This document shows positions 1 through 10,070 of a DNA stretch of 64,000 bases, piece after piece; position 1 is the first letter of the stretch, and each line of letters opens with the position of its first letter. A program made the position numbers and the translations under genes. The notes under the pieces were generated by a model. It was not told the DNA's origin, searched no databases, and worked only from the letters and a program-made list of their open reading frames with translations. This stretch comes from Caenorhabditis remanei (lineage: Eukaryota; Nematoda; Chromadorea; Rhabditida; Rhabditidae), in contig NC_071331.1 in the NCBI RefSeq assembly GCF_010183535.1, forward strand, positions 18,476,001 to 18,540,000, written 5' to 3'.

Positions 1-290
1 AAAATCCGTGTTCGCCGATAGTTACCCGTTGGTCATTTGTCATCTGGTTTACGGACGTGTTTTGAAAACGGACAGACAGAGAGAGATGGGAATGGCTACC
101 GAACAGTAGACACATATATCGTTTTGGCGGTAAGCAAACATGCCCGGACACTCCTGTGAATGACCAGTCAGAAGCGAAAAGAAGAAGAAGAATACTGGAG
201 AAGACGAAGAGAAATAGACAAAATCAAAAGGGCACAGGTGGAAGAGAATCGAAAGTGACGGTTACAGGAAGTAGGTGAAAGTTGTTCCGA

Positions 291-344
291 GAAGAAGAAG
301 GAGAAGGAGAAGCTTCTCCTCTTTTTCTTCTTCTTCTTCTTCTT
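291..344. repeat. GAA/TTC purine-pyrimidine palindrome
   Basis: A run of GAA/GGA triplets turns at an AAGCTT centre (about 310-315) into a run of TTC triplets, giving a near-perfect simple-sequence hairpin. No coding role is seen. The rest of positions 1-614 shows no gene I can support. Confidence 0.7.
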
Positions 345-614
345 TGACTTGCATTTGGGTCAAATCTCAATTTCCAGCTGGGAATATGTCAAGTTGAATT
401 AAGGTTGGAAGCGACGGAGAATTACTTACTGAAAACTGATACCTTGACGGAAATTTCTGAAATCTTTGAAACAGTAACTATTTTTCTGGAAAACTTTCCC
501 ACCACTTATTGGAAAAAATACACGGAAATCGCGAAAAGTGGAAGCAATTGGTGGAACTTAACTGAAAAGTTCAAACGGTGATTGTTTCAGAACCCAAAAC
601 TTCAAAAACAATTC

Positions 615-685
615 TCCCCGGCCGGGAATTGAACCCGGGTCTCGCATGTGACAGACGCGGATACTCACCACTATACTACCGAGGA
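615..685 (-). tRNA. tRNA-Asp (anticodon GTC)
   Basis: Read on the minus strand, the 71-nt sequence folds as a cloverleaf: acceptor TCCTCGG pairs with CCGGGGA, the anticodon stem CGCGT/ATGCG (one G-U) closes the loop CTGTCAC with anticodon GTC, and the T arm is CCGGG-TTCAATT-CCCGG. The A box (TAGTATAGTGGTGAGTAT) and B box (GGTTCAATTCC) are complete. A T5 run (complement of 604-608) just downstream suits Pol III termination. It looks functional. A deleted relative lies at 4045-4098. Confidence 0.93.
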
Positions 686-3102
686 CACGAGAGAACAAGA
701 CAGCTCGCTGCCAATAATAAATTGGAGAATGGCGAAAAGAAGAGAACAGAGAAAAAGATAAAGGGGGTGTCTCAGCTGAACAAGCACATTTATTTGCAGG
801 TTGGTGTATATTAAGAGGATGAAACAGAGGAATATTATGATTTTCAGGTGTAGATTTACGGTGTGGGTTTACGGCGTGGAATACTGTAGATCTCAGGAAA
901 ACTTCCAAAGATCTGATCTCCCAATTGAATGAAACAATAAAATAAATATCCTCATTTTCACTAGTGAATATCCTCTCTACAAAAAACACATTATTGTTTT
1001 TCCATTCACTCCTTGAGATTTCATTTGTCTCGGTCTCTCTGATTTGAGTACTCTCTCGTCGAGAAACCAATTGGCGGATTTATGAAACAATAAAGAAAAG
1101 ATGCGCGGAGTGAAAAAAAACAATTCGGGAAGGAGATATTTAGAAAGTGACGAGCTGAAGATTAGAGAAATCGATTATCCGGGGCGGAACCAGAGAGATG
1201 GTTCCGGGATACGCTTCATCGGATCATACGGAATGGGGTGAGGAAAGTTCAAAGGGATAGTTTGTTGTTGCAACGTAAATCTACATGAGATTACGTAAAT
1301 TGCGGTCCATTGGCCCAGATCCTCAATCCGGGATGCCGAAAAGCTCAACTGGCTCCAAGCTCCGCCCACTCTGTGGTTATACATAATGGACCATCAATTT
1401 CAAATCAAAACTTCTCCTCTCATGCCACGAAGAATGAAATTGAATGAAATTGAATGATGACAACGACTGAATAAACAAAAGAAACGGATTGAAGTGAAAA
1501 CATTATAATGTCCATCGAGTATAACAACTACTATTGACCAGAGGGAACAATTACCACAAAGCTCCGTCAGTTAATTGATCTACCCGACTGGCACCAACAC
1601 CGAAAGAGGAGGCAGGAAACAAGGTTGATGTGTTTGGAGAGTACTGAATTGAGTGAGTTAATGGAAAGTTTATTGGAGGAAAAGATGGGAAAGGAGGAGA
1701 GGCAGGTGTGCTCTTTTCGTTTCACTTTTCACGTTGTTGGGGGAAGAAAAAGAGTATAAAGGGAAACTGAATGTTTTTGCTGGATTTGATTTATAGAAAA
1801 ATTCAAAATTGGTCCGAAAAGTACATTTTCATTTCAAACTGGAAAAATCCAGGCATTTTTTAAAGTCAGATAGTTTGTTGAAACAGTATTTCATTTTTGG
1901 AACTCAGAAATCGTAGAAGGTTTCAATCTAGTCTTGAAACGATTAAAAATATAAATTTTTCACTAAATTTGAGTGTTGATTGGGCTGAATTCTATTGCTC
2001 CAAATTATCGTTTTGAAAAGATAGTTGTTTTATTAAAAGAAAGTAATTAATGAGATCTTTATGAAAATGCTTAAAATCTGAAACCTTTGATGAAGACAGA
2101 AAAACCATCTATCAGTGAGGTTAATCTAAGTAAAATGTTTCACTTAAAATAAAAACGATTTCGTATGTACGTGGAACTACACAATGGTAAAAGACGATAG
2201 TAAACTTGAACGTTTGAAACGGGAATATTTTGAAAAAATGTTACATAACCATACATAGCAGGAAGTCGTATCACATCTGAAACATGATTGTTCTGAGAAA
2301 GGAATGTGAGATTTTAAGACTTCTTCAGAAATATTAAAAATTTTCAGATTATTGATGCAGCTATCCAAAACACAATGCACTGCTCGTTTCAGCCAGCCGG
2401 AAATCGCCGGGAGAGGAAAAAAGAGGAGAAAGAAGTGACCTTTTAAGTGGAGTGAACAAACAAGAAAGAAGAAGAGCACACTATGATTAAATGGGTGTGA
2501 TTCTTTATTTGTCTCAGTCTTTCCCTTGATATTTGATAGTTATTGAGTCAATAGAATACAAAAAAGGAACGGCATTCTCTTTCTCTGAGCTCCTAATCAA
2601 GTGCCTATCGACCCATGGCACTTACGCAATCTTCTTTTCTTCTTTGGTATTTCCTATAGAGACCGGAAACTAGAGATCAAGAATGTGGGAAAAATGATTA
2701 CTTATGAAGCTAATAAGCCAGCGGACTGTTGACCGATGTTGTAAAAGTAGGCGGAGCTCCGGCGGGCGACGCGGTCCAACTTTTGATGAAGATGATATGT
2801 TTATGAGTGTCCAGATGTCTCTTTTTTACAATCGTTCCATCCTGCTTTACGTTTCTTTTTTGTTTTTGTGACTTATCATGCACATCTGGCATTGAGTGTA
2901 ACCCTTACGGGAAGAGGAACAATAAGAAAACAAAAATAAGAAGAAATTGGAGGAGGAGAGGGGATTGGAACGGCGGAAAACAAATGAGATTTTTGAGGAG
3001 AGAAGCGTGTGAAAAAACAACAATTTCTGGCACATTTTTTGAGGGAGATTGATGATTGGAAAGATGGAATGAACATTTGGACGGAACAATATTCAAGGCG
3101 AA
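686..3102. other. stretch with no supportable gene
   Basis: Only short, low-complexity or overlapping frames occur here, on both strands. None shows a recognisable domain or a consistent exon chain. A frame at 2807-3052 runs up towards the phosphatase fragment but does not encode the missing phosphatase N-terminus. A small hairpin-like motif around 840-880 and 1265-1295 (GTAGATTTACG and its complement) recurs near 36470-36500. Confidence 0.4.
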
Positions 3103-3919
3103 GTGTATAATTTCAAACCAATTTCTTTTGAAAAGAAAGAAATTGAAAAGAAGTTCAACGAGGCATTTTCCTACATGCCATTGGCTTGCCTGATTGGAGG
3201 AAAGATTCTGACAATGCATGGAGGAATCAGTACGAAATTGGAGAATTGGAAAAACTTTGAGACTGTGAGCAGTCAGATATTTATCTGAAATTTATCTGTT
3301 TCTTTTGCAGATCCAGAGACCGCTTGTTGAAGTTTCTGACAATGCACTGGCACAAGACCTTATCTGGGAAGATCCAGCTGCAGATGAATCTTTGGATGCT
3401 CTTTCGCGGTAAGTTTTGCCTTTTTTGTTTGTTTTGATTCAATCAATTAATTACAGAGAACCTAAATGGAGCAAAAACGCACTCCGTGGCCTATCATGCA
3501 CTTTTAATTCGCAGTGTGTGGATGATGTCTGCAAAACATTCAAAATTAAATTAATCATTCGTGCTCATCAGATGATCCCGGATGGATTTCAGTTCACGGC
3601 TAACAAAAAATTGCTCACAATCTTCTCTGCACCCCGTTACATGAATGAAAACGATGTAAGTTAAATTCTCTTCTGTCTCAATAACTGATTTTGTTTATTT
3701 CAGAACCGTGGCGCTATCGTCCGTATTCGAGAAGATGGAAAATTCGGAATAATTGTCTTCAACAAGACGATGGGTGGAAAGAATCCATTGAACGAAGAGC
3801 TGACACGTGCTGACTATATTCCGAATGTCTCCGCGAAAAAGAAGTCTGATACTGTCGTCAATGATATCAAAACTGCTCTACAAACAGCTTTTTTTGACAG
3901 CAAGAGCTCTCAAAAATGA
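3103..3919 (+). pseudogene. PP1-like serine/threonine phosphatase, C-terminal half only
   Basis: Four exons (3103-3264, 3311-3408, 3457-3655, 3704-3919) join in phase and encode the C-terminal half of a PP1-family metallophosphatase. Visible motifs are MPLACLIGGKI then HGGIS (metal-binding His), WEDP, RGLSCTF, RAHQ and FSAPRY. Canonical PP1 has SAPNYC, so this belongs with the divergent nematode PP1-like proteins. The N-terminal catalytic motifs GDxHG, GDxVDRG and GNHE are absent. The frame is blocked by TGA at 3070 and has no ATG before the one at 3175. With half the active site missing, dephosphorylation is not expected. Most likely a 5'-truncated duplicate. A distant unrecognised upstream exon is the alternative. 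Confidence 0.7.
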
Positions 3920-4044
3920 ATTAAACTTTAAAATGAATCTAGAGTTGAGCATCCGTTTTTGTTTTGAATTTCGCATTCTAGTTCACACTTCAGGATACAA
4001 AACACAGAAAAACGTAATATATTTTCAAAACCGCAAAAAATTTC

Positions 4045-4098
4045 TCCCCGGGTCTCACATGTGACAGACGCGGATACTCATCACTATACTACCGAGGA
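4045..4098 (-). pseudogene. tRNA-Asp pseudogene (T arm deleted)
   Basis: On the minus strand it matches the tRNA-Asp at 615-685 from the acceptor through the D arm and anticodon arm (CTGTCAC loop). About 17 nt covering most of the T arm, including the B box, are missing. The break lies where short CCCGG-type repeats occur in the intact copy, which suggests slippage or recombination between direct repeats. The 5' flank (about 25 bp to its right) also resembles that of the intact copy, so a larger segment was duplicated. Without a B box, Pol III transcription is unlikely. Confidence 0.85.
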
Positions 4099-4342
4099 CA
4101 CGATAGAGCAAAAGAGCTCGTTGCCATCAGATTCCTGTTCTGCTCCCACTCTGCCATCAAATTTATAATACACAAGTTTCGAAAATAAGACAACCACCTT
4201 TATTTCCATCGATTCCTCAAACATCAATATCAAGTTTGCAGAAATCTTCTCATAATTCTTATTCCAAAATGACTCAAATCTTCCCACATGACTCTTGTAT
4301 CTAGATTTCCATATTTCTCACATTCTAATGACCCTTTTTTAC

Positions 4343-4350
4343 TATAAATA
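4343..4350 (+). promoter_or_regulatory. TATA box of the small secreted-peptide gene
   Basis: TATAAATA about 35 bp before the start codon at 4385, in a short pyrimidine-rich leader. The position is right for a gene with a very short 5' UTR. Confidence 0.5.
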
Positions 4351-4384
4351 CCTCTCGGACATCTCAATACTCACATTTCTCAAA

Positions 4385-4622
4385 ATGTTCCACCAATTCT
4401 TCTTCATCTTTCTCATCTTCTCTTCAATCATTGGAGCTTCGACTGCTTGGGACAGCGAGGAAAACGATGAGTGAGTATTCAGATAGATCTGGTTCTTATA
4501 AATTGATTATCTGTAATTCCAGTCGCATCGTTGTGAGAGCCGAGAGACCATTGGCTCTCCGTACTCGTCGCCCAATCAAGTATGTTCCATTCGGAAGACA
4601 TCGCGAGACTTGGTATAAGTAA
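4385..4622 (+). CDS. small secreted peptide precursor, possible neuropeptide
   Basis: Two exons (4385-4470, 4523-4622), with a GTGAGT donor and TTCCAG acceptor, encode 61 residues. Residues 1-21 are a clear signal peptide (a Phe/Ile-rich core ending in GASTA). The remainder is short, with an acidic segment (WDSEENDD) followed by a basic C-terminal part. The segment RTRR-PIKYVPFG-RHR has a basic cleavage site, then a peptide ending in Gly followed by Arg, the classic order for prohormone cleavage and C-terminal amidation. The predicted product would be PIKYVPF-amide. AATAAA follows at 4647-4652. I do not recognise the family. Secretion is well supported; the neuropeptide role is inference. A small antimicrobial or cuticle-associated peptide is the alternative. 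Confidence 0.7.
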
Positions 4623-4971
4623 TCCAGTTATTGTCATCTGAAATTGAATAAAGTTATGAGCATTCCAATTTTGGTTGTCTGGCGCGCCTTTGATGCATTG
4701 AAGCTCACTGATCTAAATGATATCATTCAAGTCATTAGAAAAAAACCAAATGAGTCGAGTCACCTGTTTCTGTTTCCAAATGCCATCATTCCACCCTCAA
4801 CATTTATTTTTTGACGTATTTCCATGTCCGTCTTCTCTTCAGTCGAGCGTACGTAATCCTACCGGATTTTCAGGAGAATGGGATTACTGATGAATGGAAA
4901 TTCAATAAAATTGATATAAAGAGTCTCGAAGACTTTTCAATCTCGAAAATTCCGAAATTCATATTACTAAA

Positions 4972-6623
4972 ATGTGGAAAGTTTTAAATCTGATGTCGAA
5001 TGACTTGGATTCTTCCCTTAATTACTATATTAGAAATGGGTTCGAGCCTCATCCATACTACTACAATTGTTCTGGAATTGAGTCAATCGGAGAAGAAAGA
5101 CCAATTCTTGGGATTTATTTTATGACAGTTGGGGTTTTGATATTGGTAAGAAAAGACTCCTTTAATGTGTCATTTCAATTTGATTTTTTATTTCCAGAGC
5201 ATTTACATCCCATGTCTCTTCGTCATCTCTCACTCTGATCTCATCAAATCCTCCTGCTATAAAATAATGCTTTACCTTGGACTAATGGATGTTTGCTGCC
5301 TAACAGTAAACTCGCTGGTAACCGGTTACCTCGGGTTCATCGGAGCAACATTTTGCTCATTCCCTCGACTCATTTTCCTTGCTGGATCTATAGGTTGTGG
5401 TTGTTGGATGGGTTCGTGTGCCACTTGCATTCTTTTGGCAATCAATCGATGCAGTGATATCAATCATAATCTTCCTTTCCGCAAAATTTTCGTCGGGAGG
5501 AATATCTATTTCACTTTGATGATCCCAATGAGTTACACGTTCTATGCAGTATTTTTCACCAAACCAATTCTCTTCAACTCTGTTTACATGAGCTGGTTCT
5601 TCAACCCTATGTTGGGTTTAGAGGTTAGTTCTGTCTACAGTATCGCTGGTTATCAACTTTGGCTGTTTTTTTGTGGAAAATGACCAACGTTGACAGTATA
5701 TTTCGGTAACACCTGATTGTCCGACAAACTTTATTTTGTATGGGCTAAATAGAACAAAAATAGCTCATTATTTTTGTAGTTGACCATTTTTTTGTAGGGA
5801 CACTACCTTGAAAGTTACAAAGTGTCAAAGCCAGCCGACTAATTTCAGTAGCGAAGTTTTGAAGCTTTTCACTTTGACACCCTGTAACTTTCAAGGCAGT
5901 GTCCCTACAAAAAAATGTTCAACTACAAAAATGATGTACTATTTTTGCTTTGTCCAACCCACACAAAATAAAAATTTTCGGACAATCAGGTGACACCGAA
6001 ATACACTGTCAATGTTGGTCATTTTCCACAGAAAACAGCCAAAGTTAACAACCTTTTGACCTGTACTGTATCTGTATGTTTATCCTAACAATATTGTTCC
6101 CAGAGTGATCTATACGTCAGTGTTCCTCACACAATAAACAACTGTTGTGTTTCATTGTGCACAGCGAGTTCATACGGGTACCTCAGCTTATTGATCCATT
6201 GGAAAAATCGACATGCCCAATCGGAAGCATTGTCAAAAACTCAGAAGCAGATTTTTATTCAATCCGTGTTAATCTGCACTTGCAACGCTACAGCCGCATT
6301 CATTTACGTCTACATGCAATTCTTTCATTCCCCACCTCCAGTTATTCTATTGGGACAGATTGCTTGGCAGTGTGCACATGGTATACACATTAAGAATTAT
6401 GATTGAAATGCTTATATTTACAGCCTCCGTCTGCATTGTTTACATCACCTGGAACCGAACAATTCGTCGAAAAGTTGTCAATCTGTTACTACCAAAACGG
6501 TTCAGAAACCGAGTTGGAGTGACCTCAACATTCATATCAACAGGACCAATTATCAATATGATACCGACTGAAATTATCAAATCAACCGCAACAAAGACAA
6601 ATAGCAACACAACCATTTTTTGA
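4972..6623 (+). CDS. serpentine receptor class T (srt-type) 7TM GPCR
   Basis: Four exons (4972-5145, 5198-5623, 6104-6380, 6424-6623) join in phase to 358 residues. Family features of nematode Srt chemoreceptors (Pfam Srt) are visible: an N-terminal YYNCSG segment, an ERPILGIYF stretch opening TM1, then SCYKIMLYLGLMD and VTGY in TM2, an IGCGCWMGSC-type TM3 followed by LAINR, and a basic tail after TM7 (ITWNRTIRRKV) with PKRFRNR. The length is typical, with seven hydrophobic segments. The family is thought to act as chemosensory receptors in amphid neurons; no ligand can be inferred. Intron 2 (5624-6103) is filled almost entirely by a foldback element. AATAAA lies at 6638-6643. The gene appears intact. 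Confidence 0.9.
5638..6068. mobile_element. TA-flanked foldback MITE in the srt intron (family E)
   Basis: Long inverted repeat with ends starting CAGTA and TA dinucleotides on both sides (5636-5637, 6069-6070), as expected of a Tc1/mariner-type non-autonomous element. The arms include GGTTATCAACTTTGGCTG paired with CAGCCAAAGTTAACAACC, and GTCCCTACAAAAAAATG-type inner repeats. A second copy lies at 37186-37626. No transposase frame is present. Confidence 0.85.
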
Positions 6624-6661
6624 ATTAACGTTTTTCAAATAAATATTTGAAATAGAAAAAG

Positions 6662-8796
6662 TTATTTCCAAACTCTAAAAACAATATCACACGGTGGATT
6701 CATAAACTGATTCAAGAATTCTTCTCCGAGAACTTTGCTTCCTTTTTCGCTTATCTTTGGGGCAAACCATTCGAATTTCGAGAATCCGGCAGCTTTGAAG
6801 CATTTTTCATAGAATTCATTGGAATGGAGAGCCATCGTGGAGGTGCATTTGACTTCTGGAACATGAAATACAAGCTTTTCAGAAATTTTATTTTTCAAAA
6901 AAAAATACTGTTTCAAATTGTTTTAATCAGCAGTTCAAACAAAATCAAAATAGTTTTTCATCTTCAATCGGAATTGAATCATAATTTTTTTCGATCCAGT
7001 TGTAAAATTTTTCTAGAAAAAAAAGTTATGTTTCAGAAAACATTCGAGAATGCTACCATTGTGAGAAAATTATTGAACGAATCGATTATAACGCGCAATA
7101 AAAATTTCTTCCGTTTCACTGAAAACTCAAACTACCGTAAAAACTGTATTATAACGGCATGCCGTTGTATTTTTCAACCGTTTTTATCATGGAAAATACC
7201 CAAGAAAATGCTTGTGGTGAATTTGGAGCATGGAAGGGTTGCCGTTATAATACAGTTTTTACGGTATTCTGTATATTTTTTTGAATTGATACCCATAAAT
7301 GTTCTGCTGGAAATACAACTTACTATCTCCTTCATAAAAATTTGCAGTCACCAATCCACCATCGACAAATGGAACTTGTCGTTTCTCAATCTCTGCTCCG
7401 AGCACTTTTCCTGCATTTTTTGGAGCAACAACTCCTTCAACTCCATTTGGAATCAATCCAACAAACAATCCATCGTCCTCCAAATGTTCCCAAATCAAAC
7501 GAATCGCTTTCTGAAGTTCCTGCTTATCATGAACGTATTGCAACACAAAAACAGCAGTTGCCACGTGGAACTTCTCATTGAATTTGAAGTCAGTGACACT
7601 TTTGTGATGGAATTCCAAGTTTTCAGATTCCTTGTGCAGGGTTTTGCAGTTCTCAATCATCTCTTGGGAATAGTCAAATCCAATCACTTTCCGTGCACCC
7701 CATTGGAGGAATGAGTGGGCGTTGTGTCCTGAAATAATTTGATTTTTTGTATTTTCCGACCTATATATTTTTGAGAGAATACAAAAAACGTGCGCCCTCA
7801 CGATTATCTGTTAGCCCAGCTGTCCCTCTCCTTTCCCACCGAAAAGCCCAATTTGTATACAAAAATAAACATGCAAATGACCACATTAGTGACCATCACT
7901 ACACTATATAAACCTGGGGAACCTTCACAAAAATATCCAAAGTATTTTGGTTTCAAATAATGCTATTCCTTCTTTCTACTCTTCTTTTCTTCACAAGTTT
8001 CGCTGCTTCGGCGCCAGTTCTCACTGTAAGTGAGGAAATGGAACAAATCTTCCAAAATTTGACGACGGAAGGTCAAGAAGACTACTTCCAAATCCTGTTC
8101 AATGACACTGTTACACTCCGGGAAATGGATCATTTGTGGGATCAATGGGCTGAGAAACACGGAATTTCGGTAAGAGAAGCCTTATTTTACTATTGAAGGG
8201 GTTTTTTTACGAAAAAAATTTTCAGGACAAATGGACCGCTTACAGTGGAAAATGGGAAACCAGAAAGGAGAAATTCCATAATACAGTACTATCGGTCATC
8301 GAGAATCTTCCATCTGCGTACCGTATGATGACTGAGATCACTTCGAACAGAGATCAAACGATCAACCAAGTTCATGAAGCATTGGATCAGCTCAAGGAAA
8401 CGTATAATATGGAAGTCAGTATGATTTCGTTCCTCTCGAAAATGATGGTTTTGAATGAGGAATATATTATGAACGGAGGAAATGTGGAAATTGGGAATGA
8501 GGTTTCCCAGGACTTGAGAAGAATGAGAGACTACAAGAAGAATCGTGGATTGAACGCTCTTTTGGTTCCAGGACCATTGGTTTAATTATTTAATTGATTT
8601 GATTCAACTGATTTTCTGTATAAATGAATATTTTATTTCACTCAAACGTACCGTTTCCACATCCAATATCTAACACTTTCTTATCTCTCAATTCGTCTTT
8701 GAGCAAAAATTCCAGAGTGGGAAGCACCAAATGATCTTGGTATAACCATTTTTGTTGCGCTGACGAATAAGGGTCGGTCGGGAATTCAGAGGACAT
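6662..8796 (-). CDS. SAM-dependent methyltransferase (Methyltransf_11/25-like)
   Basis: Three minus-strand exons (8796-8652, 7728-7324, 6855-6662) join in phase to 247 residues. Motif I is VLDIGCGNG, split by intron 1; it is followed by GARKVIGFDYSQEMI, the acidic end of strand 2 and helix. Later comes a FHVATAVFVLQYVHD segment, as in class I methyltransferases that bind S-adenosylmethionine. The C-terminal exon (ALHSNEFYEKCFKAAGFSKFEW) matches the tail of nematode-specific small methyltransferases. The substrate is unknown; a cytosolic location is likely as no signal peptide is seen. I chose GTAAGT at 7323 as the donor of exon 2. A read-through frame continues for about 20 codons and then enters a MITE. 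Intron 1 (923 bp) contains a complete gene on the opposite strand. Confidence 0.85.
7135..7264. mobile_element. 130-bp MITE with about 25-bp terminal inverted repeats
   Basis: Inverted ends CCGTAAAAACTGTATTATAA and its complement enclose about 80 bp, flanked by TA on both sides (7133-7134, 7265-7266). It sits inside intron 2 of the methyltransferase gene. The structure is that of a Tc1/mariner-type MITE. Confidence 0.85.
7904..7912 (+). promoter_or_regulatory. TATA box of the nested DUF148 gene
   Basis: CTATATAAA about 48 bp before the ATG at 7960. It lies within an intron of the opposite-strand methyltransferase gene, so the nested gene has its own promoter. Confidence 0.5.
7960..8585 (+). 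CDS. secreted DUF148 (SXP/RAL-2-like) protein nested in an intron
   Basis: Two exons (7960-8169, 8226-8585) encode 189 residues. A signal peptide is obvious (MLFLLSTLLFFTSFAASA). The mature part is helical and charged, with the DUF148-type pattern: EEMEQIFQNL, EDYFQILFNDTVTLREMD, then WDQWAEKHGIS, and TINQVHEALDQL further on. DUF148/SXP-RAL-2 proteins are nematode-specific, secreted and mostly of unknown function; parasite members are immunodominant antigens or allergens and some bind divalent cations. The whole gene lies inside intron 1 of the minus-strand methyltransferase (7729-8651), so the two transcripts overlap in opposite directions. Family assignment rests on pattern memory. Confidence 0.8.
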
Positions 8797-8965
8797 TTTA
8801 GGAGAGTTAGGTAACAAAAAGACGAGTAGAAAAGGTGAAAGAGATAAGATCTTGACTTTTTCTGAAGTTTCGAAAATGGGATAGGCGAAGGAAAAGGAGA
8901 CCTTGAATGTTCGGTTTGTATTTGGAATCTAAGTAGATAATATCTTGATTCAAACACTAAACCTT

Positions 8966-9311
8966 ACTAGGGAAGATCTCCGAGTCACCGTGGAGTTATA
9001 TAGGACGTCACCTATATCAGTGGAAAGCTGAGGAAAAGCTGATTTCAAATAAATATTCAGTTTTTGCCCTCGATGTCTGGTATTCAAGAAAAACGAAGTC
9101 AAAGTTCGGACCGCTGTCAAGGGGTACCAACCTGCCGATATTTTTCACACGTCGGTCTCGTCAGCGGTCCAAAATTTGATCTTCTTTTTCTCGAATACCA
9201 GGCCTCGAGGGCAAAAACTAAATATATATTTGAAATTAGCGTGGTTTCAGCTTTCAAATGATTTAGGTGACGTTCTATAACTCCACGGTCACTCGGAAGA
9301 CTTTCCTAGTT
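8966..9311. mobile_element. foldback element (family C)
   Basis: Inverted repeat with outer ends CTAGGGAAG / CTTTCCTAG. The arms carry GAGTCACCGTGGAGTTAT, a GCTGATTTCAAAT segment and TTTTGCCCTCGA, each mirrored on the right. Related copies lie at 38924-39291 and 46039-46379. The central 80 bp differs between copies. Non-coding. Confidence 0.85.
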
Positions 9312-10070
9312 AGAGAGATTCCTCATCATAACCAATTTAAATAACAGTATATATTTTAGGTTGTAACTCCTTTTCGGAACATTTGAGACTTTTTCGCTGT
9401 TTCTGAACACAAATATGTCAAAAACAGAAGTATTTGATGTCATATTGGAATATTTGCAATTAACTTTATTGATGATAATTTAGTTTGAATGTGATGCGAA
9501 AATTAAACCCTTGTTTCCACTTTGACTATTTCCAATTTTCATGAAACCGTAATTAGCTGTGAACATTTGATTCTAGTATACGGTTTCGAAAAATTCATTA
9601 AACAAGTTTGAGAGAATGTAGTCTCGATATGTTAGCTATAACTGTTTTAACCAAAAATCATTGTTTTTTTTTAGATTCTCATTCCCTTTTTCGATCTCTG
9701 CCTTTTCCTATTTCTTCCTCGTTCGCCTACACACTTCCGGTCATTTTCTCGAGAAGAAGAGGATTTCCGAAACAAAAAGTTTCCATTTTTCAGACTCGTT
9801 TCAATCGAAAAAGTCAAGTACATAAGTTCATAATGAGCATGCTCTCTCTCCTCCCTCATAGTCAAACGAGAGAGAGAAAAACAAAAATGTAAGAAGTGCT
9901 CCATGAGACGGAGAGTGTCAGAGACAGCTGCTCCGATGAGACTCCGCCCACTTTCTTCTGCTTCTTCTTCGTTTTCTTCAAGAAGAAGAAATAGACAGTC
10001 GTGTTGTTTCTGAAGAAGAAGAAGTTATCTGAAGTCAGGATACGGATTCAGAAGACGTTGACATACGCGA
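9312..10070. other. region upstream of the innexin gene
   Basis: No gene is supported. It holds a C/T-rich tract (about 9670-9720), a GAGAGAGA tract around 9870-9885 and several GAAGAAGAA/TTCTTC tracts at 9957-10025 just before the innexin start. This is probably the innexin promoter and 5' UTR. Confidence 0.4.

Noticed and set aside
558..1070. 170-codon minus-strand open frame ending in a DPGSIPGRG-like segment
   Set aside because: That segment is simply the translation of the tRNA-Asp at 615-685; the rest has no domain or splice context.
2807..3052. 81-codon frame just before the phosphatase fragment
   Set aside because: Considered as the missing N-terminus but shows none of the PP1 motifs (GDxHG, GDxVDRG, GNHE).
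6824..7714. 296-codon plus-strand open frame, the longest in the window
   Set aside because: It is the antisense shadow of the methyltransferase exons and crosses a MITE; composition is Phe/Ser/Asn-rich with no domain.
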